NCBI RefSeq assembly: GCF_000189635.1
Contig: NW_002476261.1
Location: 1 to 64,000 of the forward strand
DNA length: 64,000 nt
DNA from: Tetrahymena thermophila SB210
Taxonomy: Eukaryota; Ciliophora; Oligohymenophorea; Hymenostomatida; Tetrahymenidae
Reading direction: 5' to 3'
Made by a program: the position numbers and the translations under genes. Positions 13,693-26,453 of this stretch are shown in pieces. Numbering within the stretch: the stretch's first letter is position 1; each line of letters starts with the position of its first letter. The notes under the pieces were generated by a model. It searched no databases. It was given only the letters and a program-made list of their open reading frames with translations, and was not told where the DNA came from.

Positions 13693-15492
13693 TCAAAACT
13701 CATAAATATCATATAAAACTTGACAAGGATTATTTAAGAGTTTTTGTTTTATTATTCTATTAAATGCAATAAGCTAATTTAATGAAGATTGATAAATCTT
13801 TTCATTTTCAAAAAAATGATAGAATTAATCTTTGTCAATAAATGTGATTTTACAGTTTGAAAATTGGTAAAATACTTTCAAATAGGTTTAAATAAATTGT
13901 TTTCCTAATATTTCTCCTCCTTAGTTTGTAAACTTTATCATATTAACTTATGTGAATATTTTAGCTTCAATCATAGATTTACAAATCGTTTCAAAGAACT
14001 AAAATTCCATAAATTATACATCTATCTCAAACTTTTGCTTATTTTATTTTATACCAAATCTGTTTGTTCTTTAAAGATTTTTTACCTCTACTTAGAATAT
14101 CCTTCTATTGTCTGTAAATATTTTATTGAAAATTTACTCTATAAAATCGTATTAACACTCTTAAATAAAGTAAGTGATATTTGTTTGATGTTTTTAGAAA
14201 GTTGTGTATTTATCAACTACTTCCTACTAATTAATGTTTTACACATCTTGAGGAAGGATTAAAATATCTTTTATATGAGTACCATACTTAATGAATTTAA
14301 TCCAATTTTTAACAATTTAAATAATGCTTGGAATATATAATAAAAAGCAGAAATAAATAGTTTATCTCAGACTTTTCAGCTACTATTAATCATAAATATA
14401 TAAATCAATAATAAGTATCATTACTATCTAGCAAACTGAAATAAAAGGGAATATTCTTTTATAAGAGATATCTTTGTTGTTGAAAAATCTGCTTACTTTT
14501 TTATCTCTAATCTTAACTAAATGATAACCACCTATTTGAGAAACTATTATTTCATCTATATAATTACAACCGAACTTATCACATAAAAAATATGTTTCTA
14601 TAATTATAAAGAGCACAAATATTAATCCTACTAAATAACTTTTAAAAAAATAAATAACTGAAGTTATGTTTAAAAAGCATCCTATTGCTATTTCAGTAGA
14701 CTATATTAATATTATTAAATCTCGCTTATATTGAAAATATCTTTTTTAATTAAAGAGACTGATGTCAGCTAAAAATCCAATCAAAATCGTAAACAAAAAG
14801 TTCAGCTTATCATTGCTATACATAATAACATAGTAGATTTATAGAATACAAGAAATATGATGGATAAAGAATTCAATTTCTCTAAATACAACAAAACCTT
14901 CTGTTATCGTTGCTGGTGTAATTCCAATTAAAGTTAGACAAAAGTCTTATTCACTTGATTAATCAGTTAATCTATGATCAAAAGCTATCATCCACCACTT
15001 TTTGAAAACAATTAATGTTCCCATTATTATTGGAAGAATTATTAATCCATGAAAAATAATTAAATAGGCTAAGTTAAATATAATTAAAATTTCTGTAACC
15101 TACTAAAGTCCTATAAAAAAAGCCACCCAATCTCTCTTCTCCTTCGTCAAGTCTTCAGAAACATATTAGCGATTCCCCATTTGAAATACAGTTTTAAAGT
15201 GTATAAAATTTAAAATATTTATTTTTACAGTGTTTGTTTTTGAAAAACGCCTTGTTTTTAATTGTTACTTTTATGATTGATTAATAATATAAATATTTTT
15301 GAATTTTTTAGATTTCAACAAAATAAATTATGATGATGGTTTATCATTAAATTCTAGATTAATTTTTAAATAATTAATCATCATAAATATAATAAATTAG
15401 TTAAATAATTTATTAAAAAATAATGTATTTATTGTGTTGTTTGTTAATACAATTAAAAATGTTTAAAATGTAAAACCTAAACAAAAAACATA
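13371..15492. repeat. Tandem segmental duplication, copy A
   Basis: This segment, beginning near AAGTAAGATTTGAC and ending near CTAAACAAAAAAC, is repeated at 15805-17918 in the same orientation. The copies contain one complete minus-strand gene each with its flanks; the coding parts are more alike than the flanks, which carry many small insertions and deletions. A non-duplicated spacer of about 310 bp separates the copies. Confidence 0.88.
13693..15180 (-). CDS. Multi-pass membrane protein of unknown function (copy A)
   Basis: Single exon, 495 codons, ATG 15180 to TGA 13695-13693. The N-terminal half (residues about 25-215) holds four or more hydrophobic helices, for example around EILIIFNLAYLIIFHGLIIL and FLFTILIGFLADISLF. 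The C-terminal half is soluble, with many K/Q/N residues and single Cys residues, ending IYEF. No conserved catalytic motif was recognised. It is the sister of the gene at 16113-17600, with identical length and no length changes between them, so both appear under selection. The hydrophobic N-terminus with a large cytosolic tail could be a receptor or channel-like protein, but this is only a guess. Confidence 0.8.
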
Positions 15493-15804
15493 ATTTTTAA
15501 AAAATAATATCATTAATTACTTCAAAAATTAAATTTTTTTCTATCTAAATATCTATTTTTAAAAGATAATTTACTACAGTAATTATTGTGTTTGCAACTT
15601 ATTTTCCATTTTATTCATAAACTTGCTAATCAATTTTCAAATTTTCTTTGTTGTTTACCTTTTCATTTATAAAGTAAACAAATTTGCATTAAACAAAATT
15701 TTAATTAATTTTATTAACTTCTAAGATTAAAATATATCAGTTAAAACCTAAAATTTTTTGGAATTTTATTGATGAAAATATTGTAAAAAAATATAAAATT
15801 TTAA
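15493..15804. other. Spacer between tandem gene copies
   Basis: About 310 bp of AT-rich DNA that is not part of either duplicated block. Nothing else recognised. Confidence 0.5.
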
Positions 15805-17918
15805 TAAGTAAGATTTGACAAAAAAACTAAAATTCTTAAAAGCTTAAAAATAACAAAATCTATTTAATTGTATATTTAATATATTTATATTTTTTAACTT
15901 AAGCAATTAAAATTATTAAATCAAATTCTAAATTTAATGATTAATAATTAGATTTTATAAAATATTTCTTTCAAAATTTTCAAATAAAATTAGATAAAGA
16001 ATTTAATATTTAAAATATAAATTATTTTTACTCAAAAATAAATTAATTAATATTTAAAAGATAAAAACAATTTTTGAGAATTGAATTAAATAAATAAATA
16101 TTTTAGAATTGATCAAAATTCATAAATATCATATAAAACTTGACAAGGATTATTTAAGAGTTTTTGTTTTATTATTCTATTAAAAACAATAAGCTAATTT
16201 AATAAAGATTGATAAATCTTTTCATTTTCAAAAAAATGATAGAATTTATCTTTGTCAATAAATGTGATTTTACAGTTTGAAAATTGGTAAAATACTTTCA
16301 AATAGGTTTAAATAAATTGTTTTCCTAATATTTCTCCTCCTTAGTTTGTAAACTTAATCGTATTAACTTATGTGAATATTTTAGCTTCAATCATAGATTT
16401 ACAAATCGTTTCAAAGAACTAAAATTCCATAAATGATACTTCTATCTCATAATGTTGTTTATTTTATTTTTTATCAAATTTATTTGTGTTTTAAAGATTT
16501 TTTACCTCTATTTAGAATATCCTTCTATTGTCTGTAAATATTTTATTGAAAATTTATTCAATAAAATCGTATTAACACTCTTAAATAAAGTAAGTGATAT
16601 TTGTTTAATGTTTTTAGAAAGTTGTGTATTTATTAACTACTTCCTACTAATTAATGTTTTACACATCTTGAGGAAGGATTAAAATCTCTTTTATATGAGT
16701 ACCATACTTAATGAATTTAATCCAATTTTTAACAATTTAAATAATGCTTGGAATATATAATAAAAAGCAGAAATAAATAGTTTATCTCAGACTTTTCAGC
16801 TACTATTAATCATAAATAAAGAAATCAATTATAAGTATCATTACTATCTAGCAAACTGAAATAAAAGGGAATATTCTTTTATAAGAGATATCTTTGTTGT
16901 TGAAAAATCTGCTCACTTTTTTATCTCTTAGCTTAACTTAATGATAGCCACCTATTTGAGAAACTACTATTTCATCTATACAATTACTACCGTACTTATC
17001 ATATAAAAAATATGTTTCTATAATTATAAAGAGCACAAATATTAATCCTACTAAATAACTTTTAAAAAAATAAATAACTGAAGCTATGTTTAAAAAGCAT
17101 CCTATCGCTATTTCAGTAGACTATATTAATATTATTAAATCTCGCTTATACTGAAAATATCTTTTTTAGTTAAAGAGACTGATGTCAGCTAAAAATCCAA
17201 GCAAAATCGTAAACAAAAAGTTCAGCTTATCATTGCTATACATAATAACATAGTAGATTTATAGAATACAAGAAATGTGATGGATAAAGAATTCAATTTC
17301 TCTAAATAAAACAAAATGTTCTGTTATCATTGCTGGTGTAATTCCAATTAAAGTTAGGCAAAAGTCTTATTCACTTGATTAATCAGTTAATCTATGATCA
17401 AATACCATCATCCACCACTTTTTGAAAACAATTAATGTTCCCATTATTATTGGAAGAATTATTAATCCATGAAAAATAATTAAATAGGCTATGTTAAATA
17501 TTATTAAAATTTCTGTAACCTACTAAAGTCCTATAAAAAAAGCCACCCAATCTCTCTTCTCCTTCGTCAAGTCTTCAGAATCATATTAGCGATTACCCAT
17601 TTTCAGTTACAGTTTTAAACTGTTTAAAACTTAAAATATTTATTTATACAGTTTATGTTTTTGAAAAACGCCTTGTTTTTAATTGTTACTTTTATGATTG
17701 ATTATTAATATAAATCTTTTTGAATTTTTTAGATTTCAACAAAATAAATTATGATCATTGTTTTTCATTAATATCTATATTAATTATTAAATAATTAATA
17801 ATCATCAATACAAACAATTAGTTAAATAATTTATTCAAAAATAATATATGTATCGCATCGTGTTTTATGTACAATTAAAAGTGTTTAAAGTGGAAAACTT
17901 TAACAAAAAACAAAACCT
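15805..17918. repeat. Tandem segmental duplication, copy B
   Basis: Direct repeat of 13371-15492. The match ends just before the small inverted-repeat element at 17921, so the duplication edge and that element nearly coincide. Confidence 0.88.
16113..17600 (-). CDS. Multi-pass membrane protein of unknown function (copy B)
   Basis: Single exon, 495 codons, ATG 17600 to TGA 16115-16113. Same layout as its sister at 13693-15180: start MGNRQYDSEDLTKEKRDW, four or more membrane helices in the first half, a soluble K/Q-rich second half ending IYEF. Most differences from the sister are substitutions scattered through the gene, several of them silent; no frame is broken in either copy. The intact frames in both copies argue that both are functional. 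Function unknown. Confidence 0.8.
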
Positions 17919-17920
17919 CT

Positions 17921-17975
17921 TACCTTGACTCGATAAAAATAACTATTTCGAGGTTCGAGGTTAGTATTACGGTAA
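17921..17975. repeat. Small inverted-repeat element, relative of 61899-62028
   Basis: TACCTTGACTCGA at the left is mirrored by TCGAGGTTCGAGG and TATTACGGTA at the right. The same words (TACCTTGAAACTCGA and GGTATTAC-GTA) form the ends of the element at 61899-62028, about 44 kb away. The shared terminal words suggest two copies of one short, non-coding element, perhaps a MITE remnant. The GGTTCGAGGTT within it resembles a Pol III B box, but no tRNA fold surrounds it. Confidence 0.55.
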
Positions 17976-18270
17976 TATATATTTCTAATTTTTACATAAC
18001 TAGAAGCGAAAAAGTGAATTTTGCTATTTGATAAAAAATTAAAAAAGCATTCTTAGATAAAATAATGAATTTAACTTGAAACAAAAGTGATTAATAATTT
18101 GATAAAGATATTCAAAATTTCCAAAATTTAATGATACTTTCATAAATATTATACCTTGAATTAGTATTATTTTTATCATTTATTAAATTTAAATGTAATA
18201 AAAAATATTTGATTATTTAAAATTTATTAATTATTTGATCTCATTATTAATTATTTTAATTTTAATAATT

Positions 18271-18389
18271 TATTAAAACTTATTGAATATTTATTATTAT
18301 TTCTCATTTTAATTAAAAACTTTATTAAAACTTATTGAATATTTATTATTATTTCTCATTTTAATTAAAAACTTTATTAAAACATTGTT
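18271..18389. repeat. 52-bp tandem repeat, about 2.3 copies
   Basis: The unit TATTAAAACTTATTGAATAT... ending AATTAAAAAC is repeated exactly once with a period of 52 bp and then begins a third time. It is intergenic and AT-rich, and looks like a recent minisatellite. Confidence 0.85.
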
Positions 18390-19233
18390 ATTAATTAAAT
18401 TTCTTAAATCTAAATTCATTTCTCTCTCTTTTAAGAATATTATTATATCATATATAATTATTGTATTTTTATTTCTTTTTTTTACAAAATGTCAAAACCT
18501 TTTTATAAAAATTAAAAACTAAAATAATTTAAATTCAAAATTAATGTTTCAGTAAGTGTTTCATAACATATTTTTTTTAAGTTAATATAATAATATGATA
18601 TTTATTTCATAAATGTACTTTAAGACGAAGCTTTAAATTTTTTTTTATGAATGGAGTCGTTTAAAAAAGTGTACATTTATTGAACAGAAATTTTTACTTT
18701 AACTTGATTTCATTTAAATTGTTATTTTGACCTTATGGCTGAATAGATAGTTTAAATTATTTTTTATTTGAAAAATTCCTTCTTAAAGATTAATAATTCA
18801 CAATAGGATTTGTTTCCAATTTACTTTATAAACATCATTTTATAAACTTCTAATTAAAATGTTATTTATGTGTAAAACTTTTGAGCAAATAACATTTTAT
18901 TTTATTTTCAAGGATATTTGAATTTTCTCAGGATTCTGAATACTGTTTGTATTCATTATATAAAAAATGATTTATTTAGAAAAAAAATTATTTTATTAAT
19001 TACTATTCTAGATTTTATATTAATTTTGTCTATCAATTTATCTTCTAAATTAAATAATTAGATATAAAAATTATAAATAGAATACTATATTATTTTATTA
19101 TTTATTGGGACGAGCTTTTTTTTAACTGAATTTATCGCGAATCGATTATATACATATATACAGACTACCTAAGAAAATATTAGTTTTCTTAATTTCAAAA
19201 AAAATCAAAAAAAAATCGAAAAACTCAAAAAAT

Positions 19234-20670
19234 ATGAAAAATAACACAACAAGAAAAAAAAGATATTTTAAAGTTGAATTAAATAAAAATGAACCATTAT
19301 AACCAAAATACCCCAATTTAGATTCTAAGAATAAAACTAAAGCATAATGTGAGAAAGAGCTTAAGATTTATGATGAGGAGAATAAAGAATATTTAGAAAA
19401 AATGACAAAATATAAAACAATCTTGAACACATTTTATAAAGATCTTTTTGATAATTATAATGAGGAAGATTACGATGCCTTAAAAAATTTATCGTAGTTC
19501 GATGAAAGTTAGGCAAAATTAAATGTATGTTTTTGGTTTTGTTGCGATGAATTAGCTTGTAGTATTGATTACAGAAACCTATTCTATTAGATGAAATGTT
19601 CTACTCCATAATAAAACACTAAATCTTTAGATAATTTCAAATATTAATAAAAAGTATATGATAAATCTAAATAATTATCGCTTAGAATAATAAAATATAA
19701 TGATTTATTTAGTATCAAATAAAAACAAGGCACTAAGTTAATTTTGTTTCATTTTGTTGCCTTGCAAAAAAAAAAAAAAATTAAAAACATTTAAAGTTCT
19801 GATTCAGACTTAGATTAAAGTCATTCAGATTCTTTAAACATAAAAAGGCCAAGATTTTTAAAAAAAAAGAAAGCTAAATTTCAAGATTAATCTGATTATG
19901 AAAGTTAAGAAGAGGAGGTATATTAAGATGAGGAATATGAGGAGGATTAAGAATCAAAGGAGGAAGAGACTGAAAAGGAAATATACTAGGAGGAATAAGA
20001 AGAAGAGTAATAATATTAAAATTAAGAAGACAAAATTTAATAAGAAGAAGACAAAACTTAATAAGAAGTATAACATGATGAAATTATTCATAAATCGATT
20101 GACTTTTAAACTAAATCTCCCTAAAATAAATTTGATAAATAAAATTGTAAATATCTAATTAAAATTTTTCAATATAAATTTAGATATTTGCTCTTAATTT
20201 TAATTTTTATCAAATAATAAAAGAAAATACTTAATTAATTTTTATATTTTATAAAAAAATGAGAAAAATAAATAGTAGCTGAATATGCAAAGGATATAAA
20301 CAAGAAAGAGATCTTTTAAATTTAAGATGATAAGGAAGATGATTTATAAATTTTGTAAAAATAAAATACATGTAAGTAAGCTATTCTTATTGATGAAAAA
20401 GAAAGTTAATCCTAAGGTTAATATGAAAATAAAGGTTAAAATTTAGTATAATTTATAAAATAACATGTCGAATTCCTAGAAAAATATTAGAATTAATTTG
20501 CAGATTATTTTAATAGTTTTAATAATAATAAAAAAAGTAAGTATAATAATATAGAATTTTAAAATTTGCTAGATAAATAAAAATATTAATTATTAGATTA
20601 TGTAACTGAAATGCTTGAATATGAAAAAGAAAAACTTTGCAAGAAATACCCAAGTTTAAAAACTAAATGA
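19234..20670 (+). CDS. New-domain family protein A (acidic Q-rich, one domain copy)
   Basis: Two exons, 19234-20146 and 20276-20670, joined across an intron 20147-20275 (GTAAAT...AATAG); 435 codons, TGA 20668-20670. The acceptor is NAGNAG, so 20278 is an equally good end. Residues about 50-175 hold the domain shared by this cluster: NTFYKDLF, then LNVCFWF, NLFYQMKC, LSLRI and LILFHFV in that order. Then comes a basic stretch, an acidic E/Q-rich middle of about 90 residues, and a charged helical C-terminus. Function unknown. The order domain, acidic low-complexity linker and helical tail is shared with the genes at 22164, 26454, 31274 and 34303. This member is more diverged from the three tandem copies than they are from one another. 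Confidence 0.8.
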
Positions 20671-22163
20671 AAATTAAATAGTTAATAATTGATTTATATT
20701 TAGATAAAAAATGATTAGCATGAGGAACTATTTCTTATCGGAAAGTTATTTATGAATGCTTAAATATTAAAAATGAATTTTATTTTTAAAATTTAAGTTA
20801 ACATAAAAAAAGTTTTTTTTATAGATTTTTTTATATGAATATATTTTCATTTTTTAATATTATCTATATTTACATATGTATGTATCTAAGTGCTATGAAT
20901 TTGATTCATTTTTTAATTTTAGAACTGCTATTTGGTAAAATATTATAAGGCATACTTTCTTATTGCATGAATGAGTATCTTACTCTATAAAAATAAATTG
21001 AAAAAGGTTTGTGAATCAATATGTCTAGCTAATTTTATTGCAAAAATTTCTAGCTAAAATTAATAATTATTTATTTAATATTGTAGATCCTTAGTAATTA
21101 ACATCTACGAGAAATTTAGTAACTGCTTTCAAAAAATGTATCTAAAGTGTAAGAACTTATTAAAAAAGCTGTTATGTTTAATATCCATAATGAAGCATTC
21201 AAAGTAACTATTAAAATAACATTTTGATATCTATATTATTAGTTATTCTATTTTCAATTTGAGATAGTTTACTCTTTAATGTTTATTTTTTGATTTTTAG
21301 AAGAAATTATTATGTTATGGACTCTATAAATTATTTATTATTTAAGTAAAATCTATTTTTGTATGCATATAATACATATTTAATTATATTTAAATGACTG
21401 ATTCTATTCTCTTATAAGCAATGTTTATGAATTACAGTTTAATTAATTAATTATATATTTTTTCTAAATGAATTATTTGTTTTCGAGTATTCTCCTTGAA
21501 GCTTTAGTTAAATATTCTATTTTTTAAAATTGCTTTTTTAATATTAAATAAATTTTAAATAGAGAGAATTAAACCTTTTAAATTTTGGAAATATTTAATG
21601 TAGTAATATTTTTTATTTATTTTATTGTATGCTTTTTAAAAATGAAATATTAAAATTTGGATAGCTTAATATAAAATGTTTACTACTAATGAATGATGAA
21701 GAATATAAATAAATTAAATAATAATAATAATTAATAATAATTTAATTAGTTTTAATTATCTTTTTCTTTTAGTTACTTACTTATTCAATGATTCAATAAG
21801 TTAATTAAAATAATTAACATAGATAAAAGATCCTTAGCTTTATCAATAAAAATTAATATTTATAAAATAATAAACAATAATTTATGGGCTTATAATTTGT
21901 TTGTTACTTAAATAAAAGAAAAAATTAAATAAATATTAAATATTTATCATAGCCAATTCATGAAAGAAAAGAAATAATCAATCAATAATTTAACAATCTA
22001 AATTAATTTATTCTAAATTTAAATACAATATTCACATAGGAAAATATTAAAATTGATAATTTTTTCATTAAATATATGATTATTTATTTTCACATATAAA
22101 AAACAATTGATCTTTTGCAAAAAATATTTAAAAAAATAAATCGTACTATATATATATCTTTAT
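20671..22163. other. Convergent intergenic spacer
   Basis: About 1.5 kb of AT-rich DNA between the stops of two convergent genes of the same family. Open stretches occur in several frames but with no protein-like composition; with TGA as the only stop such frames are expected by chance. Nothing else recognised. Confidence 0.6.
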
Positions 22164-24048
22164 TCATTCATTTAGTTTAATAGCTTCTAGTAAGGCCAAC
22201 TATAATTCATCATTTGAATTAAGTTGTGTTAAGATGCGATTCAATACTATAGATTTATTAGTATATGTATCTTACCCATTTAAGAATAGCTTGTAAGAAT
22301 TTTTATATTAAATTTATGAATTTTAGAAACTTTCTAAATGGTCAAATTAAAGTTTTTTAAATATTTCTTTGTCGCTCGTATTTGCACAATTCAAGGAAGG
22401 TTTAGTATCTGGGATCTATTCATCTTTATCCATATTTTCTTGAGTTTTAATCTTTTTTGTTGGTTATCCTGGTTATTAAAATTTATTTATAATTAAAAAA
22501 TAAAAAATCAAATTAGATAAATACTAAAAATTAGCAATTAAGAATATATATATATATTAAAATAATTAATTATTTTTTAATTTAACCTTTCTTGTTAAAA
22601 TCCTCCTCATCTTACAGAGATTCAGAACTCTAGATTTCACCTAAATCTGAAGTGTGTTGATCTTCTAAATCTTATTCCTCATATAAACTTTTAAAATAAT
22701 TTAGTTTTCATTTATTTTTTAAGTAAAAAAAAAATTAACTATTAAGGAGGTGATTTAGTGTTTTGATCCTTTTTGTTTTTCGTATTTGCCATTATCTTTT
22801 TTTTAATTTCCAATTATTAAATTATTAATATTTATTTAAAATTTATTGTTTATTGAAAATCAAAATTTGATTAAGATAAATACGAAAGTTAAGCATATAA
22901 AATCTGATATCTAATTTTATATTTTAATTATTTTAAGATTGATTTACTTCTTTCATTTGAATTTCCTCATTCAATCGATTATTATTTTTTTCTTCCTCTT
23001 CTTCTTCTTCTTTTTCTTCTTCTTCTTCTTCTTCTTCTTCTATTTACGATTCACAAAAATAGTACTTAAATTCCTCTTATAATTTTTCATTAATTTATTT
23101 TGGCTCTACAAAATGACAAAGTACTCTTTTAGTCACTTCATTTTATTTAATTAATCTAATTAATCTTAAATCCAGATTTTCATTATAAGGTATTTGAATG
23201 TATTGAAAATTTTAGCTTTAAACAGAACGTTAATTTTTGCCACCACAGTTCAATTCCTCAAATACACTTTCCAATTCTTTTTCATTTTCTTAAAATTGAT
23301 ACCAGAAGAAAGTATTTTTTTCAAGTTCAAGTTCAATTTCATTAAGTTTCTAAACATTTGGAATAGATTCATAGCTTAAATTTTCTTTTCCCTTGAACAT
23401 TTTTTCATAGAACGAATTTATAGATTTTATAGGATCAGATTTAATATAATCTCCTTGACTTTTATAATCAAATTTTTTTACAAAAAAATAAGATTTTTTA
23501 TTTTATTTTTAATTCATTTTAAGATTTTTTTCTTTCTTTTGAATTTCCTCATCTAATAGATTATTTTATTTTTTTCCCTCTGCTTTATTTTACGATTCAC
23601 TTAAAATGTACTTGTTATCCTCATTGATTTTATTGAAATTTACTTTTCGCTCTACAAAATGAAATAGAAATCTTTTAGGAGTATCTTTTTTATTAATAAA
23701 TCTTAAATCCAGATTATCATTATAACGTGTTTATTTGTATATAATTTTTACATCTTTAAACTAAGAATCATATTAATATATTTACAAATTAAATTTTAAA
23801 TTTTCAAGTAAACAATTCAATTCTTCATTTTCTTAAAGTTGATACCAGAAGAAAATATTTTTTTTCAGTTTACTTTCCTTAACTTTCTAAACATCTTTAA
23901 GAGGTTCTTTTTTATTATTTTTGAACATTTTTACATAGAACAAATTTATAAAGTGTTCAGTATTAGATTCATTATAATCTTTTTCACTTTTATAATCAAA
24001 TTCTTATTCAAATAAAGGATCTTCTAATTCAGTGTTATCTTCTTTCAT
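22164..24048 (-). CDS. New-domain family protein B with internally duplicated domain
   Basis: Four exons on the minus strand: 24048-22948, 22795-22740, 22687-22587 and 22468-22164, with stop TGA at 22166-22164; 520 codons, all joins in phase. Exon 1 encodes two tandem copies of the cluster's domain. Copy 1 (about residues 30-150) runs INLFYVKMF, KKNIFFWYQ, LDLRFI, RFLFHFVE; copy 2 (about 195-325) runs INSFYEKMF, EKNTFFWYQ, ELNC, LDLRLI, RVLCHFVE. The second is followed by a poly-Glu run encoded by the GAA repeat near 23000. The small exons encode a K/D/E-rich linker and a C-terminal helical tail ending ALLEAIKLNE. The two copies are clearly related over their whole length, so this is an internal duplication. 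Function unknown. Confidence 0.78.
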
Positions 24049-24751
24049 GATCTGTTTTTGATTTTATTTGTTATTTTAATTATTTTAGTTTTATAATATA
24101 AACAATTACATTTTGCACATTTTTATAAAAAAAATCATTAAGTTAAACTGTCTTTATCAATCTAATTTTTTTCTTTCAAAATAAAAATAAATCCTTTAAT
24201 GTAGAGAACATTTTATTTGATTTTTCTCTTATGAGGATTAGTAATATTTGTGTATTTCATGCTTTTATAGATCAAAATAAGAAATAAAATTAAATAGCAA
24301 TAATGTTTCTGATAATTCAAAATAATAATCAGTCAAATACTTATATTATTAAGTATATTTCTCATATTTTAGGAGTGGAAAATTGTGTATATTTTTTTCT
24401 TCGAAATAATTTTCTAAAAATTTTATTTCTTGCAGAATTGATTGATTCCTATTAATATTTTTCTTTTAAAAGCATCATAATCTTACATTACTCTCTTTTT
24501 AACATATTCTAATTTATTGCTAATAAAATACAACACTTCATAGAGATTTTTAGTAAAGATCTTGATTGAATGTAGAGATATTTTTTTTTTACATAAAACT
24601 TTTTGTTTGTATATATTAAGCAAATATATACCTTTAACTCTAATATTCATACAAATATAGAGTAAAGGGTTCTTAATTTTATTTTAGAAAAATTAAGATA
24701 AATACTCTGTGTATGTATTGAATTGTACCTAGCCTTGAAAAAGACAATACT
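24049..24751. other. Divergent intergenic region
   Basis: AT-rich upstream region of the minus-strand gene starting at 24048. No gene seen. It ends where the segmentally duplicated flank of the next gene begins. Confidence 0.55.
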
Positions 24752-24754
24752 CTA

Positions 24755-24760
<6 letters not shown>

Positions 24761-24786
<26 letters not shown>
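24761..24786. repeat. (AT)13 microsatellite
   Basis: Perfect AT dinucleotide run close to the left edge of duplication unit 1. A comparable but shorter run follows CTAGGGTACGGG at unit 2. Confidence 0.95.
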
Positions 24787-24903
24787 TTACATATGTATAT
24801 AATAATTAAAAATATTCATTTTTTATGTCTTGTTATTTTAAGGAGTAAGTTGTAAAGACCTAATTTACCTTACCAAATAATTGAGATAGATTAATAAATT
24901 CTC

Positions 24904-25054
24904 TTAATCAAAAAGTGCCACATATTAAAAAAATCAGAATCACACCTTTTAAAGCAAGAGATGTTTATATAGTGTAAACAAACATCTATTAATCAAAAAG
25001 TACCACAGATTAAAGAAAAATCTTAATCACAGCTTTTAAAACAAGAGATGTTTA
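24904..25054. repeat. Two direct repeats of about 65 bp
   Basis: The segment TTAATCAAAAAGTGCCACA...GAGATGTTTA (24904-24966) recurs at 24989-25054 with a period of about 85 bp. Between them GATGTTTATATAGTGTAAAC and the following AAACATC form an imperfect inverted repeat. Only traces of this pair remain in units 2 and 3. Confidence 0.75.
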
Positions 25055-26138
25055 CATAATCAATTCCATTAGTAATATGAATAATCATTCAAGCTTTTTT
25101 CTATATCTAACATTAATGATGTATCCTTTAAAATTGACGTAATAATTTTTTAATATCGGTTGAAGCAATTGATGATGACTTTTTCTCTATTATGATGCTT
25201 AATTAGCTATTTAAAAGGATGAATTATTATTTTGAATAAGTGAGTCAAATAATAAGATATCTATTTTCCACTCATATTAATTTCGACTTTTCATATTTTC
25301 TACTCTTAATCTTCATTTCTTAATAATTCACAAATTGTATTACTCTCTTTCATGAAAAATAAGAAGGACCAACTTATTAATAGTAATTATAGATATGAGC
25401 TCATTTTTTAGTTTAAATTTATCTATTAAAATAAATAAGGATCTCTATACTTGTTTTCTTATAATTCTAATGATTGCTGTATTTAGCTACTATAATTTTT
25501 TTAAATATCGAAACCTAAATTTATACTTGTATTTTTTTAGAGATAAAATTATATTAAAATTAAAATATATACATAATTTTATTTATTCAGCTATGCTAGG
25601 AATTTGATCTGAAAAGTCATTTTTGATGTCTTTTAAAATAAGCTGTAATTGTAGGCTTATTATATTTACTCTTTCATCTTCATGTTACGCGTGTAAAGCT
25701 ATTTTATTTATCTAATTAAATAATTCTTAATAATTTGTTAATTTTTACTGGAGGTATTATTGACTTTGTAGTTAAAATAAATAAAAAACATGCTATTTGA
25801 AATATTTTTGCATGTCCTGTATTTTACTTTAATAAAAAATAAAGCATTTAAAGTAAAATGTTTCATAAAATTTTTATTTATTTATAAGTAATCATCATTA
25901 ATAAATAGATATTTATTTTATAAATTGAAAAGAAAATAAAAACATACAACTCATATTTTATTATTTATTATTATTAGAAATATTAACTAATTTCATATTC
26001 ATAAAAATCATTTTAAAATTAATAATTGAAAATAAAATTTAAAGAATTATTTCAGTACCATTCCAAATATCGAATTTTATTTTCTAATTTTATTTTTGAG
26101 CGGTCTAAAATATTTTATTGAAACTCTGAAAAACCTTC

Positions 26139-26141
<3 letters not shown>

Positions 26142-26176
<35 letters not shown>
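26142..26176. repeat. (TA)n microsatellite
   Basis: About 17 TA units, located roughly 280 bp upstream of the start codon of gene C1. The same position in unit 2 is mostly lost, and in unit 3 it is short and interrupted. Confidence 0.95.
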
Positions 26177-26179
<3 letters not shown>

Positions 26180-26453
26180 TATCTCGTAACATTATTCTAG
26201 ATTTAGAAATAAAATTAATAAAAATAAATTTATTTTAAAAATTTTAAATATATATTTTATAAGAATGTAATTATTTAAAAAACTAAGTACGCTTTGCTTT
26301 GAATAAAATGCTTCAAAGAAATGTGATTTTTTTTAATTTCATTCAACAAGATTTAAAAATTTTATTAATTATTTTTAGTTATAATCTTTATCTTATTTTA
26401 ATTTTTTAATGTATATTTTATTTAAATCTGAAAACAAAAAAAAAACTAATCAA

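Larger units (their letters stand above)
17919..19233. other. Divergent intergenic region with small repeats
   Basis: 1.3 kb between head-to-head starts (17600 minus, 19234 plus). It contains the inverted-repeat element at 17921-17975 and a 52-bp tandem repeat at 18271-18389. The rest is AT-rich without gene signals and should carry both promoters. Confidence 0.6.

Noticed and set aside
17950-17962. Pol III B-box-like GGTTCGAGGTT
   Set aside because: No A box or tRNA cloverleaf at the required distance; it is better explained as part of the inverted-repeat element.
21000-22100. Search for genes in the 20.7-22.1 kb gap
   Set aside because: Only AT-rich chance frames were found; no splice-consistent model.
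22980-23045. TTC/GAA trinucleotide repeat as a microsatellite feature
   Set aside because: It lies inside the coding exon of the gene at 22164-24048 and encodes its poly-Glu run, so it is described there.
25352-25607. Short frame MKNKKDQLINSNY in the flank of unit 1
   Set aside because: The same place in unit 2 has indels that break the frame, so it is not conserved as protein.
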